Part shown: positions 54,463 through 64,000 of the stretch, one piece after another
Numbering within the stretch: the stretch's first letter is position 1
Layout of the letters: each line of letters starts with the position of its first letter
NCBI RefSeq assembly: GCF_019061185.1
Contig: NZ_JAHQZU010000004.1
Coordinates: 186,001-250,000 of the forward strand
Source: Paracoccus sp. Z118
GTDB lineage: Bacteria > Pseudomonadota > Alphaproteobacteria > Rhodobacterales > Rhodobacteraceae
Reading direction: 5' to 3'
DNA: 64,000 nucleotides
The notes under the pieces: generated by a model
What the model saw: the letters and a program-made list of their open reading frames with translations, nothing else
Databases searched by the model: none
What the model was told of the DNA's origin: nothing
Program-made: the position numbers and the translations under genes

Positions 54463-55011
54463 ACGCGGACTGCGTTTCGCGAGAATTCGCTGGAGTGTGC
54501 GCCGGTGCATGTGCAGCCGCCGGGCCGTTTCGCTGACATTCCGGTCGCATTGTTCGAACACGCGCTGGATATGTTCCCAGCGGACACGATCGGCGGACAT
54601 CGGATTGCCGGGCGGGGGCAGCGTGCCTTCGCTGCTCAGCAGCGCATTGGTGACCTCATCCGCATCGGCGGGCTTTGCCAGATAATCGGTGGCGCCCATC
54701 TTCACCGCCGCAACGGCGGTCGCGATCGCGCCATAGCCCGTCAGCACCACGATACGGGCATCGGGCCGGGCGGCGCGCAGCGCGTCCACCACGTCCAGCC
54801 CGCTGCCATCCTCCAGCCGCAGATCGACCACGGCATAGGCCGCCGGCTCCTTTTGAACGAGTTCCCGCGCCGCCTGCACGCTTTCGGCCACTACGGGGCG
54901 AAAGCCGCGCCGCTCCATCGCGCGGGCGAGGCGGTTCACGAAGATCGCGTCATCGTCCACCAGCAGAAGGCTGGGATCGGGGCCGATCCCCAGGGCATCC
55001 TCGTCCGTCAT
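54460..55011 (-). CDS. regA: Redox response regulator RegA/PrrA/ActR
   Basis: 183 residues from ATG 55011; a GTG two codons upstream is possible. Receiver with acidic triad DDD (19-21) and phospho-acceptor Asp63 (VVDLRLEDGSG), the same number as in PrrA, Lys in YLAKPADADEV. Short linker, then the nearly invariant Fis-type helix-turn-helix ADRVRWEHIQRVFEQCDRNV, SETARRLHMHRRTLQRILAK. Global regulator of respiration, CO2 and nitrogen fixation and, where present, photosynthesis, under low oxygen. Cognate kinase RegB is encoded divergently at 55808. Confidence 0.96.
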   Translation of the reverse strand: MTDEDALGIGPDPSLLLVDDDAIFVNRLARAMERRGFRPVVAESVQAARELVQKEPAAYAVVDLRLEDGSGLDVVDALRAARPDARIVVLTGYGAIATAVAAVKMGATDYLAKPADADEVTNALLSSEGTLPPPGNPMSADRVRWEHIQRVFEQCDRNVSETARRLHMHRRTLQRILAKRSPR

Positions 55012-55092
55012 TGTCACGCTTTCAGACCTTCCGTTGAACTCTCTTACGTCATTGCCGCAACATGGGGTGCAGAAATGACGTATTCAAATCCG

Positions 55093-55722
55093 TCAGTTCG
55101 CTGCGTCCACATAGCAAGCGACGGTATCGGCCATCTGTTCCGGCGTCACCTCGCGCCCGAAGAAATCGACCGTGCCGTGCTCGGGCAGCACCAGATAGGT
55201 GGTGGTCATGTGATCGACGAGGTAATCCTGCTGATCTTCCGCGTCATTCAGCTTGTAATAGAAGCGCCAGCCTTTCGCGACTTCGGCGATCTCCTCGGGC
55301 GAGCCGGTCAGGCCCAGCATCCGCGGGTGCAGCCCGTCGGTCCAGTCGCGCAGCTGTTCGGGCGTGTCGCGGCGCGGATCGACCGAAAGGAATACCGGCG
55401 TCACGTCGATTCCACGTTCTTCCAACTGGGTCACGGCTTCCGCATTGCGGGCACCGTCCAGCGGGCAGACATCGGGGCAATAGGTATAGCCCGCGTAAAG
55501 CAGCGAGGGTTTGGCGAATACCTCAGCATCGGTCACACGCTGGTCATTCTCATCGGTCAGCGTGAAACTGGTGCCGAGCGCGCCTGTCCCCCCAGCCACG
55601 ACGCCCTGGCGGCAACCCGCGAATACATCGGCCTGGGCGCTGCGCTGCATCACGAAAGCGCCGCCAACCAGAACGAGCGCGGTGGCGAGCACACCGCCCA
55701 GAATCAGTCTGCGATCAGCCAT
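55093..55722 (-). CDS. senC: SCO1/SenC/PrrC family copper protein
   Basis: 209 residues. N-terminal membrane anchor (LILGGVLATALVLVGGAFV), thioredoxin-like fold with copper ligands Cys82 and Cys86 (YCPDVCP) and His171 (DHMTTTY). Delivers copper to cytochrome oxidase; in Rhodobacter the senC/prrC product also feeds the Reg signalling route. First gene of senC-regA-hvrA; divergent from regB across 85 bp. Confidence 0.94.
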   Translation of the reverse strand: MADRRLILGGVLATALVLVGGAFVMQRSAQADVFAGCRQGVVAGGTGALGTSFTLTDENDQRVTDAEVFAKPSLLYAGYTYCPDVCPLDGARNAEAVTQLEERGIDVTPVFLSVDPRRDTPEQLRDWTDGLHPRMLGLTGSPEEIAEVAKGWRFYYKLNDAEDQQDYLVDHMTTTYLVLPEHGTVDFFGREVTPEQMADTVACYVDAAN

Positions 55723-55807
55723 GACGGGATTCCTTCTTGTAACCCGCCCCTGCCTTCTCCCATCCTGCCGCGACGATCAACCCGTGCAAGGACGACGAGT
55801 CCGCCGA

Positions 55808-57139
55808 ATGCCCCTCACGACCTCCTCGAAACCGCCCGAGCCGCACGGCGCCGAGCCGATCCGCCTGCGCACCCTGATAACCCTGCGCTGGGTCGCGGTG
55901 TCGGGTCAATCGGCGGCGGTCGCCGCGGCGTGGATCATCGGCGCGCGTTTCCCGCTGCTGCCGGTGCTGGCGCTGATCGCGACCGGCGCGGCGCTGAACC
56001 TGCTGCTCTCGTGGCAGCGCAGGCCGGTGACGGGGCGGCGGGCGCTGCTGCAACTCGGCATCGACGCGCTGCAGCTGGGGCTGCTGCTGACGCTGACCGG
56101 CGGCACCACCAACCCCTTCGCGGCGCTGATACTGGTGCCGGTGGTGATCGGGGCGGCGGCCCTGCGGCTGGCCGACACGGCGGCGCTCGCGGTGCTGACT
56201 GTCGCGCTGATCACGCTGATGGCGCTGGCGGGCATCCCGCTGGCGTTCGTGCCCGACCCGCCGATCACGCCGCGGTTTGCCCTGCAACTGGGCGACTGGC
56301 TGGCGCTGCTCATCAGCGGCGGGTTCCTGGTAGCCTATGTCGGGCGGGTCTCGACCGATCTGGCGGCGACCTCGAAGGCGCTGTCCGCGACGCAGCTCGC
56401 ACTGTCGCGCGAACAGCGGTTGCAGCATCTGGGCGGCATCGTCGCCGCCGCCGCGCATGAGATGGGAACGCCGCTGGCGACGATAAAGCTGGTCGGCGCG
56501 GAACTCGCGGACGAGTTGCAGGACATCCTGCCCGAGCGGACGGACCTCGCCGATGACCTCGCGCTGCTGCGCAGCTCGGCCGACCGTTGCCGCGACATCC
56601 TGCGCAGCATGGGCAATGCCGGCAAGGACGATCTGCATCTGCGCGTGGCGCCGCTGGCGCAGTTGCTGTCCGAGGCTGCCGATCCGCATCGCGAACGCGG
56701 CATCCGCATCGAGATCGACGCCGGCGACGTGGCGGCGCTGGATGTCACGCGCGATCCCGGCACCATCCACGCGCTGCGCAACCTGATCCAGAACGGCGTG
56801 GACTTCGCCCGCTCGACCGTGACGATCACCGCCGCGCGGCAGCCGGGCGAGACGGTCGTGGTCACGATCCGCGACGACGGCCCCGGCTTTCCGGCGCAGC
56901 TTCTGCCCCGGCTGGGCGATCCCTTCCTGACCAGGCGCCGCATCCCGGACCGCCCCGCCCGACCGGACGAGGGGATGGGACTCGGCCTCTTCATCGCCCG
57001 CACGTTGCTGGAGCGTTCGGGGGCAACGGTGAGCTTCTCGAACGACCGGGGCGCGCGCGCGGATGTGGTCTGGCCGCTCGACCGGATCTCGGCGGACGGC
57101 CGGGCGGCGCTGGAGCACAACCCGGCCATCTCGGCGTGA
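55808..57139 (+). CDS. regB: Redox sensor histidine kinase RegB/PrrB
   Basis: 443 residues. Six N-terminal helices with the ubiquinone-sensing motif GGTTNPF (98-104), H-box with His217 (AAAHEMGTPLATIK), the redox-active Cys261 (SADRCRDIL) and an HATPase domain (RNLIQNGVDFA, DDGPGF, GMGLGLFIARTLLERSGA). Autokinase activity is high under reducing conditions, and phosphate goes to RegA. Weak ribosome site. Divergent from senC. Confidence 0.96.
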   Translation: MPLTTSSKPPEPHGAEPIRLRTLITLRWVAVSGQSAAVAAAWIIGARFPLLPVLALIATGAALNLLLSWQRRPVTGRRALLQLGIDALQLGLLLTLTGGTTNPFAALILVPVVIGAAALRLADTAALAVLTVALITLMALAGIPLAFVPDPPITPRFALQLGDWLALLISGGFLVAYVGRVSTDLAATSKALSATQLALSREQRLQHLGGIVAAAAHEMGTPLATIKLVGAELADELQDILPERTDLADDLALLRSSADRCRDILRSMGNAGKDDLHLRVAPLAQLLSEAADPHRERGIRIEIDAGDVAALDVTRDPGTIHALRNLIQNGVDFARSTVTITAARQPGETVVVTIRDDGPGFPAQLLPRLGDPFLTRRRIPDRPARPDEGMGLGLFIARTLLERSGATVSFSNDRGARADVVWPLDRISADGRAALEHNPAISA

Positions 57140-57208
57140 GGCCGCGTGTTAACCATTATTTAAGGACGCGCTCGGTAGGGTTGCACGATCATGTCCGATG
57201 GATGAGCG

Positions 57209-58837
57209 ATGCAACCTGACGTCCTGACCATCATCATCGCTTTCGGGGCCGGCACATTGTCAGTGCTGGCGGCGCTGACGCTGTGGCGGTGGCTTGAGCG
57301 GGCGGCCCCCATCCGCTCGGCCCTGCTGGACCAGACGGTCCAGCCGATGGTCCTGCTGTTTCGCGACCGCCGGCTTGTGGACGCGACCCCGCCCGCCCGC
57401 ACGCTGCTGTCCAAGCTGCATGGCGAAGGGGACTGGCCGCGGCTTTCGGCCTGGCTGGCGATGCGGTTCGCCGATCTGGACGGGGCGCTGGCGCGCGCCG
57501 CCGATGAGGGGCGCGCCGAGGTCACGGGCGCGCAGGGTCTCGGTGCCGCACGCCTGCGGCTGGTGATCGAGGATCTGGGCGCGGGCCTGATGCGCCTGAC
57601 GATCGCGGACCCCGCGGCGGAGAATGCGGGTGTGGTGATCGATTCGCAGTCGCTCGCCCATATGGAAGAAGAGCTGGCGATCCTCCGGCGCTCGGTGGAC
57701 GAGGCGCCGGTCCTGATCTGGCGCGAAGCGGCGGACGGCCAGATCACCTGGGCCAACGCCGCCTATCTGCGCAAGGCCGAGGCCCGCAGCCCCGACGATA
57801 CGCTGTGGCCGATGCCGCGGCTGATCGAGCTGGCGACGCCCACGGATGCCGACACGCCGGTCCGCGCGAAGCTGGAAGAAGCGGATGACGCCGTCCGCTG
57901 GTTCGACTGTCATGTGCGACCGGACGGAGAGGGGCGGATGGTCTTTGCCGTCACCGCCGATTCCACCGTGCGGGCCGAGCGGAGCCTTCGCGAGTTCGTG
58001 CAGACGCTGACCAAGACCTTCGCCGACCTGCCCGTGGGCCTGGCAATCTTCGACCGGCAGCGGAACCTGCAACTTTTCAACCCGGCGCTGATCGACCTGA
58101 CCGGCGTCGCCACCGGCTTCCTGACGGCGCGACCGACGCTCTACGCCTTTCTCGACCGGCTGCGCGAGGCGAGGATGATGCCCGAGCCGAAGGATTACCC
58201 GAGCTGGCGCAACAAGATCATCTCGCTGGAGGCGGCGGCAGCCTCCGGCCACCATGTCGAGACCTGGACCCTGCCGGGCGGTCAGACCTATCGGGTGACG
58301 GGCCGCCCGCATCCCGACGGGGCGATCGCGTTCCTGTTCGAGGACATCACCTCGGAAATGTCGCTGACCCGCCGCTTCCGCGCCGAGCTGTCGCTGGGCA
58401 GCGAAATGCTGGACGCGGTGGACGAAGCGCTGGCCGTCTTCGACGCGAGCGGAAAACTGGTGACGATGAACCGGCGTTATTCGGACCAGTGGGGCGCCGA
58501 TCTGCGCCCGATACTGGCCGATCACATGGCGGCGTGGCGCGCGGCCGCGCCGGCGGGGCAGGGGCAGGATGCCTTGCAGCACGCAATTTCGGATCTGCGC
58601 GGCCGAGAGCTGCGCCGCGGCGCGACGCTGGCGCCGAATGGCGGGCTGATGGCCTGGACCGTCCGGCCGCTGTCGGGCGCGCGGACGCTGGTCAGCTTCC
58701 ATCCCGAGACCGCCGGGCGGCAGGGTGACTCCGGGCAGGACTCAACTGCTGGAGCCGCCGCGGCTTACCGCCGCCCGGATGAAGCCATCACGCCGGAGAT
58801 CGGGCAGAAGCGGGAGGCTGCGTCGGCAACGGGCTGA
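57209..58837 (+). CDS. PAS-domain membrane protein without kinase domain
   Basis: 542 residues. One N-terminal helix (VLTIIIAFGAGTLSVLAALTLW), a first divergent PAS-like region, then PAS units around 170-260 (EAPVLIWREAADGQITWANAAYLRKA), 275-395 (DLPVGLAIFDRQRNLQLFNPA) and 405-510 (AVDEALAVFDASGKLVTMN). The end is low-complexity. No HisKA, HATPase, GGDEF or EAL follows, so it may sense a ligand and act through protein contact. Located 69 bp after regB, same strand; PAS-like proteins of this type recur in Rhodobacteraceae. Output unknown. Confidence 0.8.
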   Translation: MQPDVLTIIIAFGAGTLSVLAALTLWRWLERAAPIRSALLDQTVQPMVLLFRDRRLVDATPPARTLLSKLHGEGDWPRLSAWLAMRFADLDGALARAADEGRAEVTGAQGLGAARLRLVIEDLGAGLMRLTIADPAAENAGVVIDSQSLAHMEEELAILRRSVDEAPVLIWREAADGQITWANAAYLRKAEARSPDDTLWPMPRLIELATPTDADTPVRAKLEEADDAVRWFDCHVRPDGEGRMVFAVTADSTVRAERSLREFVQTLTKTFADLPVGLAIFDRQRNLQLFNPALIDLTGVATGFLTARPTLYAFLDRLREARMMPEPKDYPSWRNKIISLEAAAASGHHVETWTLPGGQTYRVTGRPHPDGAIAFLFEDITSEMSLTRRFRAELSLGSEMLDAVDEALAVFDASGKLVTMNRRYSDQWGADLRPILADHMAAWRAAAPAGQGQDALQHAISDLRGRELRRGATLAPNGGLMAWTVRPLSGARTLVSFHPETAGRQGDSGQDSTAGAAAAYRRPDEAITPEIGQKREAASATG

Positions 58838-58923
58838 GCCGGCGGCGGCCACCGCTTGCTGCTGATGGCTTGGGCAATGTCCCGAGGGTTGCCGCTTCTT
58901 CCTTGCCAGGCGCGTCCAGCGGC

Positions 58924-59604
58924 TCAGGGCAACTCGGCCAGGATCGCCTCCGCAGCGGCGCGCGGGTCTGCTGCCTGCCAGATCGGACGGCCCACGACGA
59001 TATGGTCCGCGCCCGCCTTCAGGGCGGCGGCGGGCGTTTCGATCCGCTTCTGGTCGCCCGAGTCGGCGCCAACCGGGCGGACGCCGGGCGTCACGATCAG
59101 GCGCGAGTCCGGCAGGGCGCGGATCGCCGCCGCCTCGCGCGGCGAGCAGATGACGCCATCGGCGCCTGCCGCGAAGGCGCGGGCCGCCCGCTCCACCGTC
59201 AGGTCGTGCAGATCGCCCGCCTGCATCAGCCCGGCATCCAGATCGGCGCGGTCGAGCGAGGTCAGGATCGTCACCGCGAGGATCTTCATCTCCGACTTCG
59301 CCGCGCCCTGTTTCGCGGCCCGCACCACATGCGGGTCGCCGTGGACGGTCAGGAAGTCGATCTCGAACTGCGCGAGGCCGCGTACCGCCGCCTCGACCGT
59401 GGCGCCGATGTCGAACAGCTTCATGTCCAGGAAGATGCGCTTGCCATGCTCCTGCTTCAGCTCGTTCGCCAGCGCCAGCCCGCCGCCGGTCAGCATCCCC
59501 AGCCCGATCTTGTAGAACGACACCGCGTCGCCCAAGGTGCCCGCCAATTCCAGCCCGGCCAGCGCGTTCGGCACGTCCAGCGCCACGATCAGACGGTCGT
59601 CCAT
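58924..59604 (-). CDS. pyrF: Orotidine 5'-phosphate decarboxylase
   Basis: 226 residues from ATG 59604. Last step of UMP synthesis. IVALDVPNA, catalytic Lys in IFLDMKLFDIGATV, LTVHGDP, CSPREA and VTPGVRPVGADSGDQKR match bacterial PyrF. Monocistronic, divergent from clpB. Confidence 0.96.
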   Translation of the reverse strand: MDDRLIVALDVPNALAGLELAGTLGDAVSFYKIGLGMLTGGGLALANELKQEHGKRIFLDMKLFDIGATVEAAVRGLAQFEIDFLTVHGDPHVVRAAKQGAAKSEMKILAVTILTSLDRADLDAGLMQAGDLHDLTVERAARAFAAGADGVICSPREAAAIRALPDSRLIVTPGVRPVGADSGDQKRIETPAAALKAGADHIVVGRPIWQAADPRAAAEAILAELP

Positions 59605-59654
59605 GTCATGCCCATCCTGCTGATTTGACGGCTCTATGACAGGGAACCGGCGCG

Positions 59655-59683
59655 CTTGAAACCCCGTTCGGACCTGCCCATGT
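59655..59683 (+). promoter_or_regulatory. Heat-shock (RpoH-type) promoter candidate for clpB
   Basis: CTTGAAA at 59655-59661 and CCCATGT at 59677-59683 with a 15-base spacer fit the sigma-32 pattern (CTTGAAA, then CCCCATnT), about 75 bases before the clpB start. Confidence 0.55.
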
Positions 59684-59758
59684 GTCATTCAAAGGGACCC
59701 GCAACGCGCCGTGCCATGACGGGCGGCGCAAGGCGGGGGCTGCAAAGGAGAATCTTGC

Positions 59759-62386
<2,628 letters not shown>

Positions 62387-62486
62387 TGAACCGGCCTCCG
62401 GTCCGAAAGGGTCGGGGGCCGTGCCGCGTTCGTGATGCCTGCGGAGCAGGGTTGGAGCTAGGATGCGGCAAGGAGAGGATGACGCC

Positions 62487-63356
62487 ATGAAACTGACATG
62501 GTCCGACGTCACGCCCGAGGCGCTGTTCCTGAACCGCCGCGCGTTCCTTGCGGGTATGGGAATCGCCGCCGCCGCGCCTGCACTTGCGGCAACGGAGCGG
62601 CTGAACTCTTTCGAAGAGATCACCAACTACAACAACTTCTACGAATTCGGCTTCGGCAAGACCGATCCGGCAGAACATGCCGGCCAGCTGACCACCGACC
62701 CTTGGGCGGTGGAGATCGGCGGGCTGGTGGACCGGCCCGGCAACTACTCGGTCGCCGACCTCGCCCCCGAGAACGCGGTCGAGGAGCGAATCTACCGCCT
62801 GCGCTGCGTCGAGGCATGGAGCATGGTGATCCCGTGGCTGGGCATTCCGCTTGCTTCGGTGCTGGATAGGGTCGGCGTTCAACCCTCAGCGAAATTCGTG
62901 GCGTTCGAGACCGTGCTGCGCCCCGAGGAAATGCCGGCGCAGCGGCGCCGCGTCATGGACTGGCCCTACCGCGAGGCGCTGCGGCTCGACGAAGCGATGC
63001 ACCCGCTGACGATTCTGGCGACGGGGCTCTATGGCAAGCCGATGCCCAACCAGAACGGCGCACCCATCCGGCTGGTCGTGCCGTGGAAATACGGGTTCAA
63101 GTCGATCAAGAGCATCGTCAGGATCACACTGACCGACACGCAGCCGGCCTGCACGTGGCAGCAGATGCAGCCTTCGGAATATGGCTTCTACGCCAACGTG
63201 AACCCGAACGTGGATCACCCCCGCTGGAGTCAGGCGACCGAGCGGCGCATCGGCGCGGGCCTTCTGGCCGGGCGGCAGGAGACGCTGATGTTCAACGGCT
63301 ACGGCGATCAGGTCGCGCAGATGTATGCCGGCATGGACCTGGCGCGCGACTATTGA
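62487..63356 (+). CDS. msrP: Methionine sulfoxide reductase, molybdopterin subunit MsrP
   Basis: 289 residues. Start ATG 62487 lies after AGGAG; an ATG 24 bases upstream lies before that site. Twin-arginine signal ([11 protein letters not shown]) sends the folded Mo enzyme to the periplasm. The molybdenum-ligand Cys107 is in [11 protein letters not shown], with [10 protein letters not shown] and [13 protein letters not shown] as family hallmarks. Repairs oxidised methionines in envelope proteins. Its stop shares an A with the msrQ start (TGATG). Confidence 0.94.
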   Translation: MKLTWSDVTPEALFLNRRAFLAGMGIAAAAPALAATERLNSFEEITNYNNFYEFGFGKTDPAEHAGQLTTDPWAVEIGGLVDRPGNYSVADLAPENAVEERIYRLRCVEAWSMVIPWLGIPLASVLDRVGVQPSAKFVAFETVLRPEEMPAQRRRVMDWPYREALRLDEAMHPLTILATGLYGKPMPNQNGAPIRLVVPWKYGFKSIKSIVRITLTDTQPACTWQQMQPSEYGFYANVNPNVDHPRWSQATERRIGAGLLAGRQETLMFNGYGDQVAQMYAGMDLARDY

Positions 63357-63979
63357 TGGACCACCTGCGTCGGATGCCCCGCTGGGCAGTGTGGCTGCTG
63401 GGGGCGATACCGCTGGCGCTGCTGGTCTGGGATCTGCTGACCGGGCAGCTCGGCGTCGATCCGATTCGCGACATCGAACATCGGCTCGGCCGCACGGCGC
63501 TGTATTTCCTGATCGGCAGTTTGTGTTTCACCCCCGCACTGCGGCTGTTCCGCGTGAACCTGATGCGCTTTCGCCGCCCGGTGGGGCTGATCGCGTTCAG
63601 CTATGCGGTGCTGCATGTGACGGCCTGGGTGGTGCTGGACATGGGCCTGTTGTGGCAGCAGCTGCTGCGCGACATCGCCAAGCGGCCCTACCTGACGCTG
63701 GGCATGGCGGCCTTCGCGATTCTCGCACTGATGGCGGCAACCTCGGCAAATCGAATCGTGCGGCGGCTGGGGCCCGTCCGGTGGCGGCGTCTGCACAGGC
63801 TGGTCTATGCCGCCGCACCCTTGGCCGCGCTGCACTGGCTGCTCTCGCACAAGATCTGGCCCACCTGGGGAATCGGGGTGGGGCTGGTGATTCTCGCGCT
63901 GCTCGCGCTCCGACTGCCTGTGGTGCGTGATACGACCACCGAATTCGCAAGCAAAATCAGAGCGTTGAGAGAGAGTTAG
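63356..63979 (+). CDS. msrQ: Heme membrane subunit MsrQ
   Basis: 207 residues, six helices of the ferric-reductase-like type. Heme-ligand His candidates lie in FSYAVLHVTAWVV and in LHRLVYAAAPLAALHWLLSHK. Passes electrons from the quinone pool to MsrP. Translationally coupled to msrP. The gene is complete; 21 bases remain to the window edge. Confidence 0.94.
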   Translation: MDHLRRMPRWAVWLLGAIPLALLVWDLLTGQLGVDPIRDIEHRLGRTALYFLIGSLCFTPALRLFRVNLMRFRRPVGLIAFSYAVLHVTAWVVLDMGLLWQQLLRDIAKRPYLTLGMAAFAILALMAATSANRIVRRLGPVRWRRLHRLVYAAAPLAALHWLLSHKIWPTWGIGVGLVILALLALRLPVVRDTTTEFASKIRALRES

Positions 63980-64000
63980 ACGCCGTGTGAAAGTTTTCTG

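Overview
This 64 kb window is GC-rich chromosomal DNA from an alphaproteobacterium, most likely Rhodobacteraceae/Paracoccaceae (Paracoccus- or Rhodobacter-like). The evidence is the RegB / SenC-RegA-HvrA redox regulatory locus, a Rhodobacter-type porin, the leuS-lptE-holA and fxsA-secB / Tim44-Smr gene orders, and the overall protein style. There is no IS element, phage, CRISPR array or plasmid gene. Gene density is high and no gene-free stretch exceeds 300 bp; the longest are about 287 bp (4027-4313) and 283 bp (24628-24910).

Layout. 1-5.5 kb: a pair of M16 peptidases (the first cut by the window edge), a small glycine-rich lipoprotein, mutL and a PQQ-type sugar dehydrogenase. 5.6-10 kb: two translationally coupled saccharopine dehydrogenases (lysine catabolism), then an NlpC/P60 hydrolase coupled to an M17 aminopeptidase. 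10-18.7 kb: asd, a beta carbonic anhydrase, a degenerate Hpt-like protein, a glycan operon (GT2, MFS, GT4, GT29-like), an ornithine-cyclodeaminase homologue and a second MFS transporter. 18.8-24.6 kb: the operon DUF3576 lipoprotein-leuS-lptE-holA-flavoprotein; the flavoprotein carries an in-frame copy of a dispersed repeat. 24.9-30.6 kb: a strongly expressed-looking porin, yggS, nagA, an N-formylglutamate amidohydrolase, tRNA-Val(GAC), rpmJ and a four-repeat peptidoglycan-binding protein.

30.6-43.6 kb is the most distinctive block. A complete Liv-type ABC importer (two ATPases, two permeases, one binding protein) lies in one operon with two adenylate-forming CoA ligases of different families. 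Divergent from it are a PAS hybrid histidine kinase, an overlapping OmpR-type response regulator and a third acyl-CoA ligase. I read this as a signal-controlled system that imports a carboxylic acid and activates it to its CoA thioester; the substrate cannot be told from sequence.

43.6-64 kb: an aldehyde dehydrogenase, a 1-Cys peroxiredoxin, a polysaccharide pyruvyl transferase homologue, rpsO-pnp, an RTX-repeat protein with an N-terminal membrane segment, Smr and Tim44-like proteins, fxsA, secB and an HD hydrolase. Then come hvrA-regA-senC divergent from regB, a kinase-less PAS membrane protein, pyrF, clpB behind a heat-shock-like promoter, and the msrPQ methionine sulfoxide reductase pair.

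Non-coding structure of note: three related short repeats (10100-10152, 19757-19820, 35176-35228), a strong palindrome after asd (11261-11283), clear hairpin terminators between convergent genes, and a structured leader that can hide the ribosome binding site and start of the peptidoglycan-binding gene (30560-30599).
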